Source: Beta vulgaris subsp. vulgaris (lineage: Eukaryota; Streptophyta; Magnoliopsida; Caryophyllales; Amaranthaceae). From it: a stretch of 64,000 bases of DNA. Below the pieces are notes generated by a model. The model had not been told where the DNA came from, made no database searches, and worked only from the letters and a program-made list of their open reading frames with translations. The DNA is taken from the NCBI RefSeq assembly GCF_026745355.1, contig NC_079205.1, positions 1,619,283 through 1,683,282 on the forward strand, in the 5' to 3' direction. Each line of letters starts with the position of its first letter. Position 1 is the first letter of the stretch. A program made the translations under genes and the position numbers. Positions 34,007-47,138 of the stretch are shown one piece after another.

Positions 34007-37000
34007 TCACTCAGGTGAAGGGATGGAGAGTATGATGTCAACTTGCTCAGCAATGGGATCTCCAGCTCGGTAATGCTTCAATATGTGGCCATTGACTTTG
34101 AAAGTGTCACCTTGTCGGTTCCAAAGCTCCACTGAACCATAAGGAGAAACCTTGCAAACCTTGAATGGACCGGACCACCGCGAACGAAGTTTACCAGGAA
34201 ATAGTTGCAGAAGAGAATTAAAAAGAAGAACCAAATCCCCCTCCTTGAACTCTCGGCGCACAATTCCCTTGTCATGCCATCTTTTAGTCTTCTCCTTGTA
34301 CAATCTAGAACTCTCATAAGCATCCAGACGAAGCTCATCAAGCTCAGCAAGTTGAAGGAGTCTCTTCTCACCCACCGTTTGAGAGTCGAAATTGAGGCTC
34401 TTAATAGCCCAAAATGCACGATGCTCTAACTCAACAGGGAGATGACATGCTTTCCCATAAACAAGACGATAGGGGTGGTACCTATGGGGTCTTGAATGTT
34501 GTCCTGTAGCCCATAATGCATCATCAAGTTTAGCAGCCCAATCTTTTCGTGTTCGTGCAACCGTCTTCTCTAGGATAGTTTTGATCTCACGTTGGAAACC
34601 TCCACTTGTCCACTAGTTTGGGGATGATATGAAAGTCCCACTCTATGATGCACCCCATACTTCTTAAGCATAGCTTCAAATTTGTTCTCCAGAAAGTGCT
34701 TACCTCCATCACTAATCAAAACCCGTGGAATGCCAAAACGAGGAAAAATAGTTTTCTTGAAAAATCTACTAACCACACGAGCATCATTAGTTGGAGAAGC
34801 AAGAGCCTCCACCCATTTGGAGACATAGTCCACAGCAACCAAAATGTACTTGTTCCCATAAGAGGAAGGGAACGGACCCATGAAATCTACGCCCCACACA
34901 TCAAATATCTCCACTTCAAGAATAGTGTTAAGAGGCATCTCATTCCAACGGGAAAGATTTCCCGTTCTTTGACAGCGATCACAAGAATGCACATAATGAT
35001 GAACATCCTTGAACAAAGTAGGCCAATAAAAACCACATTGAAGAATTTTCGCTGCAGTTTTATTAGTACTAGCATGGCCTCCACAAGGTAAATCATGACA
35101 ATGAGATATAATAGAGGATACCTCATTTCCAGGAATACACCTTCTAATCACCCTATCCGCGCAAGACTTGTAAAGGAAGGGATCATCCCAAAAATACCTC
35201 CTCACATCCTTAAAGAATTTCTTCTTTTGCTGAGATGAATAGCCATGAGGAATAGTGTCACTAGCCAAATAGTTGGCTATATCAGCATACCATGGGATCT
35301 CTGCAGTGGCTAAAGCTAGAAGCTGCTCATCAGGAAAAGTATCATCAATTGGTAGAGCCTCATCACCCTCAGCATCCATAACAATTCGAGAAAGGTGATC
35401 TGCAACAACATTCTCAGCACCCTTCTTGTCTCGAATCTCCAAATCAAACTCTTGTAACAACAAAATCCACCGAATCAAACGGGGCTTAGCATCAAATATT
35501 TAAGAGCCGCATGATCAGTGTGAATTATCACCTTCGACCCCACCAGATAGGACCGAAATTTCTCCATCGCATATACCACGGCTAATTGATCCTTCTCAGT
35601 TGTGGCATAGTTCATCTGGGCCGGAGTAAGAGTCTTGCTTGTATAGTAGATGGCATGCAGTATACCATCCTCTCTCTGACCCAATACTGCTCACATTGTG
35701 TAGTCACTAGCATCGCACATAATCTCGAAAGGGAGATTCCAGTCAGGCGATTGAATTATAGGAGCAGAAATAAGAGCCGCTTTTAACCTGTGAAAAGCCT
35801 CAGTACAAGCATCAGTAAAAACAAAGGGGACATCTTTGCCTAAAAGCTCAGTTAGAGGTCGAGCAATTTTTGAAAAATCTTTTATGAAGCGGCGGTAGAA
35901 TCCCGCATGACCAAGAAAACTCCTTACTCCTTTGACAGAGTTAGGAGGTGGTAAACGCTCAATGACCTCTATTTTTGCTTTGTCGACTTCAATGCCCCGA
36001 TGAGAAACAATATGACCCAGAACGACTCCTTGTTGCACCATAAAATGACATTTTTCCCAGTTGAGAATCAAATTAACTTCTTTGCATCTATGGAGCACCT
36101 TTTGTAAATTAGCAAGGCAAACATCAAAAGATGTTCCATAGACGGAGAAGTCATCCATAAATACTTCCATAGAGTTCTCAATAAGACTGGAAAAAATTGC
36201 CATCATGCAACGCTGAAAAGTGGCAGGAGCATTACACATCCAAATGGCATCCTTCGATATGCAAAGGTGCCATAAGGACATGTGAAGTAGTCTTTTCCTG
36301 GTCACTTGGATGAATAGGAATTTGGAAAAAACCAGAGTATCCATCCAACCAACAGAAAAAGGAATGTTTTGCCAGTCTTTCTAACATCTGATCAATGAAG
36401 GGGAGGGGAAAATGATCTTTTCGGGTGGCCTTATTCAATCTCCTATAATCAATACACATGCGCCACCCTGTCACAGTTCTAGTAGGAACTTGCTCACCCT
36501 TATCATTCTTGACAACGGTCATACCTCCTTTTTTAGGGACTACTTGAACAGGACTAACCCACTTACTATCTGAGATAGGGTAGATTATACCTGCATATTA
36601 AGAACCTCTTTCTTGACTACTTCCATCATATTTGGATTAAGTCTTCGTTGAGATTCTATAGAAGAAGCATGTTCGTCCTCAAGAATGATTTTGTGCATGC
36701 AAAATGAGGGATTAATACCCTTAATATCATCAATGGTGTACCCAATGACATTCTTATATTTCCTTAAAAAACGAGCAATTTTTCAATTTGAATGTCATCA
36801 AGCTCAGCATTAACAATAATAGGGTATGTATCATTGGGACCCATGAACACATATTTCAAAGTAGAGGGGAGAGGTTTCAGTTCTACCTTAGGAGGCGTAG
36901 TACTCTCCTTAGTGTCCTCAGAACGCAGCAACTCCTGGAGAGGCTCTTCAGATTCAGTGGCTCGTGTCTCCTCTAGAAGTCTCTTGTATTCCTTAGTCTC

Positions 37001-39388
37001 CCAATCTTCCTCATCAGCACTACCCATCAAGACCGTTTGTAGCGAATCATCCAGTTGCAGATTGAAAGCCTCGGCTTCTATCACCTCATCAAGAGCATCC
37101 ACTCTATAAACAGTTTCTCCCATAGAAGGAGAAGTCATGGAGTTTGTGAGTGTGTACTCCATCTTTTCATCACCTACTTCAAAAGTGATTTTACCCTTCT
37201 TCATGTCAATAATGGCTCCAGCAGTGGCCAAAAAGGGTCTCCCAAGAATTATGGGAACTTGTGCATCCTCCTTCATCTCCATGACGACAAAATCACAGGG
37301 AATAAAGAATTTACCCACTCGAAGAGGAACATCTTCAAGTATACCAAGTGGAAACTTCATGTCCTGTCAGCTAGTTGTAGAGAGATGCGTGTGGGTTTTA
37401 GTTCGCCCATGTTGAGTTGCTTGCAGATAGATAGGCATGAGACTAACACTAGCCCCAAGATCACACAAAGCATTCTTGATAGCAATATCTCCAAGCTTGA
37501 CCGGAATGGAATAGCTGCCCGGATCTCCTAGCTTTTCTGGAAGCGTATTCTGCAAAATAGCACTACACTCAGCAGTTAGTGAAACAGTGACATTTTCTTC
37601 AATTTTTCGTTTGTTAGAGAGCATGTCTTTCAAAAACTTAGCGTAAGAAGGCATCTCAGATATGGCATCTAAGAAAGGTATGTTGATGTGTAGCTTCTTC
37701 AGGATGTCAAGGAACTTCCCATATTTCTTTTCAAGTTTTGCCTGTGCCAATCTTTGAGGGAACGGAACAGGTGGCTTGTATGGTTTAATAGGAATGACAG
37801 TGGGTTCCTCCTTCTCAGGCTTCTTAGCTTCATCTTCCAAACCCGTCTTCTCTTGAACTTCCTCACTCAACTCTATAACCTCTTTTGCAGTGTTGTTTTG
37901 CTCAGTTACCCTCCTTGTAGGCTCTTGCAATTCTTTACCGCTCCTCAATGAAATGGCATTGATATGCCCTTAGGATTTGGTTCAGTTTGCCCAGGAAGTT
38001 GGCCTGAAGGTTTAGAGAGGTGGCTTATTTGTTGGGCTAGTTGGGTCATCTGACTCTCCATCAATTTATTATGAGCAGTGATTTGTTGGAGAGATTGTTG
38101 AAGAATTCATTCTGCTTGGCTTGGTATTCAACTTGCTTTGCCTGAGAGGAAGCTAAATTCTCCATGATAGTCTCAAGGTTGGGTCGAGAGGATGATGATG
38201 AAGGGTTAAATGGTGGTCTTTGTTGGAAACCAGGTGGCTGGGAGTAGTTGGTGTGTGGAGGTTGAGGTTGGTTATTTTTGTAGGAGAAATTTGGGTGATG
38301 CTTCCAACCTGGGTTATACGTGTTTGAGTATGGGTTGTTTTGTGGCCTTGTGTTTGTGTTTAGGAGGGCATTGACATGCTCAGTTCCCGCTCCCATATTA
38401 TTATATTGACATTCAGTAAAGGAGTGACCTTCACTTACAAATCTCACAAATAGGTGTACTGGTCCGCTACTCAACTGATCAACTTTAGCTGCCAAAACTT
38501 GCACAGTGTTAGTTAAAGTAGCAATAGCATCAACCTCATACTTACCTCCCTTTTTAGGGGCTCCACGAGATATACTCCAGTCATTCAGGTAATTGTTGGC
38601 AACCATATTATCCAACAATGTCTTCGCGGCTTCTGGAGTTTTTGCCATGAAAGTACCACCAGATGCGGCATCAATAGAACTTCGAACTTCATGCTTCAGG
38701 CCATTGTAGAATGTCTGAATCAGCAACCACTCAGGAATGCGTGGTGTGGACACTGCCTTTGCAAAGCCTTGTATCTCTGCCATGCTTCATAGAGAGACTC
38801 CAATTCATGTTGTTGAAAGCCAGATATCTCGTTTCTGAACTTGGAAGTTCTCATAGGAGGGAAGAACTTGTAAAGAAAAGCCTTCTTAGTTCTGGCCATG
38901 TGGCAATCTTCCTCACTTCTTCTTCTTAAACCATTCCTTTGCTTCGTCCCTGAGAGAAAAAGGAAAAGCACAATACCGAATTAAATCATCAGAAACATTA
39001 GTTAATTTCAAAGTATTGCATTTTTCTAAAAAGTTAGCCAAATGATCAGTAGGGCTCTCTTTGGGTGTTCCCGCATAAGATCCTGTGAGATAAACTGGAT
39101 GAATTGTGGCTTTAGCTCGAAATGATTGGCAGCGGTTGTCGGTCTGGTAATGGTGGTGGTGGTCTCATCGGGCATAGCATATTCCCGTAGAGACTTTGGT
39201 GGTGCTTCGTCTCCCATTGTTGGTTCTTGTTGTTGCTGTCTTCTTCGACCTCCTAATCTCCTTGCTGTAGCCTCGATCTCGCGATCAAGAGAAATCGGAT
39301 CTTGTGAACCCTTTCTACGAGTGCGCATGCAACAAAAAGACTGAAGAAAAGAGATCAAACAGCAAATAGAGTGACAATGATCGAACAA
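34007..39388 (-). pseudogene. Athila-like Ty3/gypsy gag-pol, decayed
   Basis: Minus-strand order: gag (39388-38061, with a mutated CCHC-like finger), aspartic protease (CDLGASVSLMP, about 37450), RT (VRTVTGWRMCIDYRRLNKAT at about 36480; catalytic FMDDFSVYG at about 36150), RNase H ([12 protein letters not shown], about 35530), integrase zinc finger (GGHAST...CDRCQRTGN, about 35090-34960) and DDE core ([21 protein letters not shown]), and an integrase C-terminus (KLRSRWSGPFKV, about 34180). Frame changes fall between gag frames, within RT (36344/36232), at RNase H (35684/35478) and in integrase (34570/34375). Residue signatures and the tRNA-Asp PBS match the Athila/Tat clade. Not functional. 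Confidence 0.93.
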
Positions 39389-39434
39389 AAACAGTTTAGC
39401 TAAATAAAATCAAAGATAAACTAATCTAATATCG

Positions 39435-39456
39435 TTAGTCCCCAGCAATGGCGCCA
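39435..39456 (-). other. Primer-binding site (tRNA-Asp type)
   Basis: On the minus strand, TTGGCGCCATTGCTGGGGA follows the LTR by a few bases. It matches the tRNA-Asp PBS of Athila/Tat elements with two mismatches. Confidence 0.8.
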
Positions 39457-39461
39457 AAATT

Positions 39462-40968
39462 TGGTAGGCGTGTCGCGCACCTATCAAAAGTAATTACCTA
39501 ACTAACTTCCTAACTATGTAGCAGGGCAAGTCAGGGTCGAATCCACAGGGACAAACAGTATCAAACACTAGTATCTTGACTCAATTTAACTAAACAGTGA
39601 CAAACAATGATGAAAAGGGTGTTGAACTAAGACTAACACTAAACTATGACAATTACTAGGGCACACAAGGTATAATCAGTTAATTAAAACATCTAGAATT
39701 TAGCATCACCACTAACATGACCAATACATGAATAATTTCCATCCCAAATAAACATAATCAACGGTTCAAGAGGAGTAATGCACCCTATAACTACCAAAGA
39801 CCTCTCCCGAGTACCAATGGCTACTCTAAACAGCAATCAAACCTATCCCATGGAATCATGCAAGAAAGAGACATTAAGCATAGCATTACAATTAAATTCC
39901 TAACAATCCTATCTAACTATTCCCATAGAAGATATTCATACCATTGATTGGATCAACAAAACCATCTAAATTCAATTCCCATTGAAAATAAGATATACGG
40001 AGTCAAATCAAAATCACCTATCCCTAGTATGATAATGAGCATAAGAACAATCCAATCAAACAAGAACAATTGATCATATAAACTTGGGATTAATGGAAGA
40101 ATTCATATATTAAATCATCGCTAGGGTTTAACTTAACCCTAGATTAATAGACTACTCACTCATAATTGAAATAACAAAGCAAATAAGAGACATAATAATA
40201 ATAAGGAAAGAAGAGATTAAGAAAACTTAGTCTTTACTTGAAGGAATCAAAGCGTAGTAATCAATGTTCAACAATGGAGTATACTCAAAAGCTCTCTAAA
40301 AAGTTATAAAATGTATTATCTAGTAAAAAGGCGTAATTTCTAATTCTAAGAAAATAGGTATTTATATGTCTCATAAATCTGGCGCAACACGCGCTTTAAA
40401 CGCTCAAAGATCGTCTCGCCCGACCGGTCGGGCGAATTTCGCCCGGGCGGGCGGTCGTCAGGTCTGATGCTTCTTCGTCGCGCCTGGTCGGGCGCCTTTC
40501 AGCAGAATTATTCTTCGCCTCGCCCGACCACCCGGGCGGATCTCGCCCGGTCGGGCCCGCAAATGAACTATCCTTGGCTCTTTCAATCGTCTGAAATTGA
40601 CTAAGTAGAACTCGCCCGACCAGCCCGGGCGGATCCCGCCCGGTCGGGCGCGAGAGTAAATTCATCTGGCAGCTTAATTCTTCAGAATATTGGCTAAGTA
40701 ATTTCGCCCGATCAGCCCGGGCGGATCCCGCCCGGTCGGGCGGTTACCAGATTTTTGGAATCTCAACGCGTCATGACTTCCCGTCTCTTGCAGTGGTACC
40801 AAAGGGTCAGAAATGTACCAAAATATGGTTATTCCTACAAAAATCAATCTGAAAACACAAACACACTGCAAGACACACATTAGTACTAAAAAGGGCTCCG
40901 AAGAGCGCAATTAATACCAATAATTCATGGGGAACGGGGGTAAAATTCTATATAAAATAGACACATCA
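39462..40968 (-). repeat. 5' LTR of the Athila-like element
   Basis: On the minus strand it starts TGATGTGTCTATTTTATATAG (40968) and ends GCGCGACACGCCTACCA (39462), next to the PBS. About 1.5 kb. No matching 3' LTR occurs left of 34007, so the element is truncated there. Confidence 0.82.
40412..40745 (-). repeat. Array of palindromic GC-rich units in the LTR
   Basis: Five units each contain TCGCCCGACC...GGTCGGGCG arms. The clearest have a GCCCGGGCGGATCCCGCCCGG core (about 40605-40652 and 40704-40742). Each could fold into a strong hairpin. Units are separated by 40-60 bp of ordinary AT-rich LTR sequence. Confidence 0.85.
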
Positions 40969-41464
40969 AGTAACCCTCTTTAGCTTGAAAGAATAATTAG
41001 GGACTTGTTATATGACCCCTTTAATTCATTTTCATTGGACTACCCTTTTATTTGCCTGATTTTTTCGTGATTGAAATAATTGGTGACTTCCCCTACCCTA
41101 GTTCATTTTATATATAATAGTTTTTATTAGCTGATAATTGACAAATCTCATACAACTATATCTTCATCCTAGCTTATTATAATTAACATTTTCGGTGAAT
41201 ACCTAGACTCCTTGTGGATGAATGACCCTTGCTTGCCATATATTTAGGATAGTGGTTAGTTAGGTAATTTGATTTAGGAGTTCCATTTAACGACACGAAA
41301 AACCTATTATCATAAGTTATGAGTCATGTTGTTATAAAATATTTTATAAATTAAGAACCTTTTAATCAATTTTTCATATCTTAAAATTTTGGTTTATAGG
41401 AAATGAAGCTTTAGTCTTGTTATGTACTAATTGTAACATAAAATTTTTGCACACATATTGATTC
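40969..41464. other. AT-rich intergenic stretch
   Basis: No gene or transposon end recognised. Confidence 0.5.
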
Positions 41465-41691
41465 TCCCTCCATATTTTTACGAATCTTCCTACTTTTTGA
41501 GTAAGTACATTTTATAAAAATCTTCCTATTTTTACTTTAATCCTTATTTGGTAAAATTTTAACCCTTTAAACAGACTTTGTACTTTAACTCACTTGTTGG
41601 GTCCACATAATTTTACACTCTCTCACAATTACGTTTCTCTCCTATTTAAAAGCGATAATTAACGAAAAAGAGTCAATGGAAATGCAATTAT

Positions 41692-41693
<2 letters not shown>
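41465..41693. mobile_element. Truncated Stowaway-like MITE
   Basis: CTCCCTCCATATTTTTACG is a Stowaway-type left terminus. The right terminus is missing, and the sequence ends in a (TA)n tract. Confidence 0.45.

Positions 41694-41737
<44 letters not shown>
41694..41737. repeat. (TA)n microsatellite, left of Micron-like MITE
   Basis: 22 perfect TA units. Confidence 0.95.
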
Positions 41738-41740
<3 letters not shown>

Positions 41741-42018
41741 GTGAGTTCATATGAGAATGCATACTTATATGAGAAATGAGAATGAATTTTACACGCTATA
41801 ACTCTTATGAATAAGTGATGTAACTCTAATGAAAAAGTGATGTAACTCCAAAAACAAAATATTTGAAAAAAAAAATTCAAAAAAAAATATTTTTTTTTGA
41901 ATTCAAATTTTTTTAGAGGGATATAACTCTAATGAATAAGTGTTGTAACTCTAAACCAATCGTGTGGTTAAGATTCATTCTCATTTCTCATGTAAGGAGC
42001 ATTCTCATGTGATCTTGC

Positions 42019-42021
<3 letters not shown>
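41738..42021. mobile_element. Micron-like MITE bracketed by (TA)n tracts
   Basis: 284 bp with imperfect ~45-bp inverted ends: GTTCATATGAGAATGCATAC / ATATGAGAAATGAGAATGAA at the left matches the complement of CATTCTCATTTCTCATGTAA / GGAGCATTCTCATGTGATC at the right. The interior has duplicated ATAACTCTAATGAATAAGTG units. It lies exactly between two long (TA)n tracts, the target habit described for Micron-type MITEs. Confidence 0.75.

Positions 42022-42101
<80 letters not shown>
42022..42101. repeat. (TA)n microsatellite, right of Micron-like MITE
   Basis: 40 perfect TA units. It generates tyrosine/isoleucine-rich open frames that are not genes. Confidence 0.95.
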
Positions 42102-42102
<1 letters not shown>

Positions 42103-42927
42103 TTCACGAATTTGCAGCAAAATCAATAATTCAATACTGCCTCTCTTATATGATTGTATCTCCAGGTACTTGAAAAATAAAGAGAATAGTTAAAGCATAT
42201 ATTAATGGGGCTACGATGAAATTAGGTAACTATATTAATAATAAACTTAACCTAAATTACAACATGACTCACATATAAGATAGGAAAAATAAAGGGGTTT
42301 CGACTCTGACAAGTCAACACAACACCACACTACCTGGAAAGGTATATTAGTATCAAATTACTAATGTTGCACTATGGTGATCATAGCACGTAACCCGATC
42401 AGTTGGGCGCTCGAATTACCCAAAATTATGCAGATGCACATCTCTAATGGGTCTGAAGTGCCTCTTGGGCCACGACTCTTGTCTTGGCTTTCACGATATC
42501 TTAACTCGATCCTTTACAACTATAAATTCTCCAATGACCTTTTTTCGCCAAAAATCAAAGGCAAAATGCCCATAATCTCCACCATAAAATATATCGGAAC
42601 GAAAAGGGAGATAGGACTAGGTATATATGTTGCACTTACGTCATTTAGTAAATTATATTAACAGTTTTTTTTTACGTTGCGAAAATTTACATTAATTAAA
42701 AAAGGAAATTACAATATAATGATATTAAGACTAAACACAAAACATAAATCACACAAAACTTAAGGTGAGCTTCACTTGCTCTTACATATCTTACTAATAA
42801 GAAACCAACTTGTTGCTAATCCTATCCAGATGAACCTTATTTCGGACGAATTTTGGTGGGTTTGGATAATATATTTACATATTAGTAAATTATATTTGCA
42901 TATTACTACAATATACATATCTCGGGA
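42102..42927. other. 3' flank of the S28 peptidase gene
   Basis: No gene accepted. A 95-codon frame at 42374-42661 has no recognisable domain. The 3' UTR of the minus-strand peptidase gene should lie in the right-hand part. Confidence 0.5.
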
Positions 42928-45900
42928 TTACAACACTATTAACAATACCACAAAATTCCATACCAAAGTTGTGATTATATGTTGACTCACAACTATGAAT
43001 CCGTTTGATGACCTCAGTTTTTTTATCCATGATTTCATTATTTTTACTTCTTTTCTGCGTTGGTTCTTCAACCATCTTGGGTCATCATGTTGTGCGGTAT
43101 TAAAATCTAAGCAATGTGATCCTGGTACCAAAACAAAAGTGATGAAGGCAAAAAAAATAAGTATAATATTTTGATTAGCTAATAAACGTGATAGAATCCT
43201 TAAAAATTATACCTTCTTTTGTCTTCACTGCTACTATGTTGTCGGAGAGGTTTTCTAGAATCCTTTTAAGATCGAAATACATCATTAGAAACTTAAATAG
43301 TTCAAAAATATTAGTTCGGTACAAATTGTAGAATTTCGTACCCGACACGACTAAACGGGTCTTTAAGACCATTGGAAAATATTATGTTGCTTCCAAGTGT
43401 TTTGAGAGCTGATTTGACATCCTATAACATTAAAAATTTAGATACTATATTAGAGATATAACGGATTAAAAATTGAAAATTAATGATATATTCTACGGAG
43501 TATATTAAAAAAATGATGTATATTATATAAAAATAAAATGTATAAAACATGTTTACCTGATTGCCATAATATGTTGACATCCAATGAGGGTTTGGATACA
43601 CCCCATATCTCTCCCAACACTCCACAGAATATTGTGTTAAATTGAATGGGTTGGGTTGAAACATAGTATCATACCCACAACCCACGGGTATGACAATTTC
43701 GGTGCAAAGCTACATGTTACAGTAATTTCTAATCAGAACTTGAAAACATAAAGGAGAAACATTATGGCATTTATATTACATTCTCTTTTTGAATTTAAAA
43801 TATAAAACATAAATACACTAATTAAAATAAAAATAACTATTGAATTTATTGAAAAACTATAAATCAGTCGCTGCTATAAATGATCAATTAATGCATATTT
43901 TTTCCATTTTGAGCTTTTTATATGCAGGCATGCAGCGCTAAAGGTTGTATATAGCTTTTTTCTAAATATAATGTTTTATATGAGTAGAAATTAGGTATTC
44001 AGTTTTTTTTTGTTGAAACAATTATGAGAAGCTTTTCTTACCTGCCACTGCCAAGCTTTTAATGAGTCCTCGTCTAAACCAAATTGAGATCCCAGAGGTC
44101 CAGGATTGTTCAAGTTGTTGCATCGGGTTTCACTCATCGTAGCAACAGCATCCGCTACTTTTTGCACAATATTGTCAGCGTGTGAATTTAAGATATTACC
44201 ACACACGAGTTTGATAAAATGGCCAAACCGACCATTGTATTTTGCCGAATACGAGAAGAGATTAGTTAAATAATCTTTTAGTTCTTGGACCGACAACAAT
44301 GGTCTGCAATGTTCAAAAATATATAATGTTATTTGATGTTTTTAAGGATATAATAAATAATGATAAAATTATATTTCATTCATTCTAAAATAAATAAAAT
44401 GCTTCTCTCTTTTATGTGAGAGTTTTTTAGAGAAGCGTTTCATATATTTCAAAATAAAGGAAGTATTATATATTAATGTCTTATGAAAACATACACGCAT
44501 GTATTAAATATGCGGCTAAGGTTCCTTAAACCGTGCAATTGCGAACCAATATCATCGTAAATCGGCCATGATTGATCAATAATGTCAAAGCATTTTTGGT
44601 CATAATCCTAAATCAAATAAAATCATGAATAATTAGAATTTATATATATATGATTGATTGATCAAATATTAACTTCTTTAGATTTGGTAAGTTTAATAAT
44701 TTTACCTTGAAATCTTGGCTTACTACCGAGCAATACTGATCCTTAGGAGGGACATCGCCGAAATCCAGCATTGGGGCTGAAGATGCCAACGCTCCTATTG
44801 CTATGTGCGGATACCGAATACGAAACCAAACTGCCAACACTAGAAGATTCCAACCCAAACAAAAATTTAAAAATAGCCATCAATTAAATTTCTAGTAATG
44901 AACAAGCAAAACCTTCTAATACTGATTTTTTCTTTCTTTCTTTTGGTGAAATGGTTCAATTGAAGTCTTTTACTACTTATTACATAGAATGGAATTATGG
45001 AGCATGTATATTCATGAGTAATTGAAAATCATGATTGGAAATCTTCCATTTGGAAATTTTGATTGCTCGGATTATATTCTTTTTTCATTTGATCTTTCTG
45101 CTTGTGAGATTTCAGGGTTCGGACCTTGATGATCGATATGGGATAAAATCAAGGAGCAAAAAAAAATATTTTTGAGTGCACCATTTTCATAATACACCTG
45201 GATATATGATAAAATATGTAGCAATTATACCATCTAAATTGATACTCAATTAATATTTGTACATAAAATAAAAGGTAAAATATCATAAACTTTGCAGATT
45301 GCATAAGCTAAAGTTCTAGCAGGTCAGTAAGTTGACTATTCATTTTTTCTATCTCCTAAAAAGGAGTTGGTCTAACCTAATATTTACCGAAAATTAAAAA
45401 AGTTATACGTACTCATCATGTTCATAAAAGTAAATAAATTTACATATTTATTCATAAAATTAACTTACTTCCTCCATATGAGCCACCCATTACGATAACC
45501 GGAGAGTCATGTGATGAGAGATTTTCTTTAACACTTAAGATAATCTCAGCAAAATCAGCTAAACTTTGTTCGATAGTGAAACTCCCTCTCACTTCTTTGT
45601 CAGCCATGGCCAAGTCAATAGACCCATAAGGCACCGACTTACCATAGCCACGATGCTATAAACAAACGAAAAACAAATAATTATTGCTCCATATCATCAT
45701 CATTGGTTAGTACATACTATTATATTAGATAATGACCAAATGAATTTATCACAACGTAGTATAGATTCTAATTAAGAGGTTATTTCTTACTATGTTGTAT
45801 ACTATACCACGAAATAAAAATGATAAAAAGCTTTTAAATGGTGATGATTAAATGGTGATGATTTCAATTTTATTTTTCATGATCAAAATTATCGTTACAT

Positions 45901-46540
45901 ATACTTTTATAGGCTATTATCTAGAAACCAAAAAAGATATAAAATATTTTAACACATCATTGTAAACATAGATCCTTTTTGTTTGATAATATGACTATAA
46001 AGCCTATTGTACTTATTCTATTTGTATGATATTTACCTTTAGAGCCCTTAAAATTTTGTAACTGTTCCTTTGACATCTACAACTATACAGCATACTATTA
46101 TAATCTAACATTTGATCTAAATCTTTGTAAAGGATAGAAGTATATACTTCATCTTACCTTAGGGCTTAGGCCTACTTAGTGAATTTTTTGGAAAACTGTT
46201 ATTAGTATAAATTAAGAACCATAAATTCAAAAAGAATACTTAGATATGTATATAAATTCACTAATACTCCAATAATGTGTGTACGATACCTCGATATATA
46301 CAATCGCAGCTCCAAGCTCTTTAGCAGCAATATTGACAATCCCCGATATGTTTACCCATAGTGTAACAGATGATTCTCCTCCTAAGAAGACCAAAATTGG
46401 GCCCTTAGCTTGTGCCCCAGACCAGTGCGTGGTATCCACATAATATCTTTGAGAAAATCGCATTTGATGCAATGACCCAAAGGTAAAGTGGTCCACCACT
46501 TGGGAGTACACATACGCACGAGCCGGACCAAGATCAGAAG
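42928..46540 (-). CDS. S28 serine peptidase, prolyl carboxypeptidase-like (Pro-X type)
   Basis: Nine exons, minus strand: 46540-46290, 45655-45469, 44839-44706, 44607-44495, 44303-44042, 43709-43557, 43421-43342, 43262-43213 and 43121-42928 (stop). All junctions are GT..AG with matching phases, and about 474 residues stay open. The S28 hallmarks are present: the VDHFTF start, [11 protein letters not shown], the nucleophile in GGSYGG (split by the exon 2/3 junction just after it), [10 protein letters not shown], the catalytic Asp in NGLKDPF and the catalytic His in GSHCLDF. PRCP-type enzymes remove C-terminal residues after proline and act in the vacuole or secretory route. The exon with start codon and signal peptide is not seen. 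Exon 46540 opens in phase 1, only about 14 residues before VDHF, so the missing exon must be short. A transposon cluster (46704-50771) fills the upstream space. Mature domain looks functional; expression is unproven. Confidence 0.9.
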
Positions 46541-46703
46541 CTGCAATATAATTACTAGGTAGTTACTATATCATGCAATTTATAATTGTAACAGTATAAT
46601 AATTTTTACGTTTTTAGTAACTAAAAATGTTATTCTAAACCTAACCCTCATAGATGAAGATTGGTGTCACGACTAAATTAAAAGTTCACAATATAATGAA
46701 TAA
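46541..46703. other. Intron or upstream sequence of the S28 gene
   Basis: Contains the acceptor (ATATTGCAG) of the first visible exon. No first exon with signal peptide was found here. Confidence 0.5.
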
Positions 46704-47138
46704 CTAGTGAGTGTCCCGGACGATGCTCTGGATTGTTTCTTTTCGTAATTTTTTGTCTTGTGAGGAAAAAATTGACGTCATAATTTGAAGAATACAAGAA
46801 ATTGGAGTAAAACTTTATGTCTACAATGTCTACTATCATTACCATTAATGTGTTAGGTATCCAACTAGTTGTGTAGTCTTTTAATGAGATATAATTACAA
46901 GATATTATTATTATATTTTATTTTGAAATATTAAACAATGCTATTATGTTGGATCAATGGTTAAACTTTCACTTTCTATTTCAAAGGTCACGTGTTTGAT
47001 ACCTTCTAACCACACGACATATTTTTTTAAGTTGAGGGGTTTGACATGAAAACAGAGTATTTGCATTAGAACCTTAGAGGAGAGTGTCACATGACATATA
47101 AACATTCTTATGAATGCCTTTTAATATATTAGTATAGA
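46704..47138 (-). mobile_element. Non-autonomous Helitron, minus strand
   Basis: On the minus strand it starts TCTATACTAATATATTAAAAG after A and ends CTAG before T, with a CCAGAGCATCGTCCGG hairpin region about 12 bp inside. It shares 5' sequence with the Helitrons at 15020 and 60162. A 5' end four bases further out (47142) is also possible. Confidence 0.78.

Noticed and set aside
41659..42173. Tyrosine/isoleucine-rich frames on both strands
   Set aside because: They translate (TA)n microsatellites around the Micron-like MITE.
42374..42661. 95-codon open frame downstream of the S28 gene
   Set aside because: No recognisable domain, no splice or promoter context, ordinary length for chance in this region.
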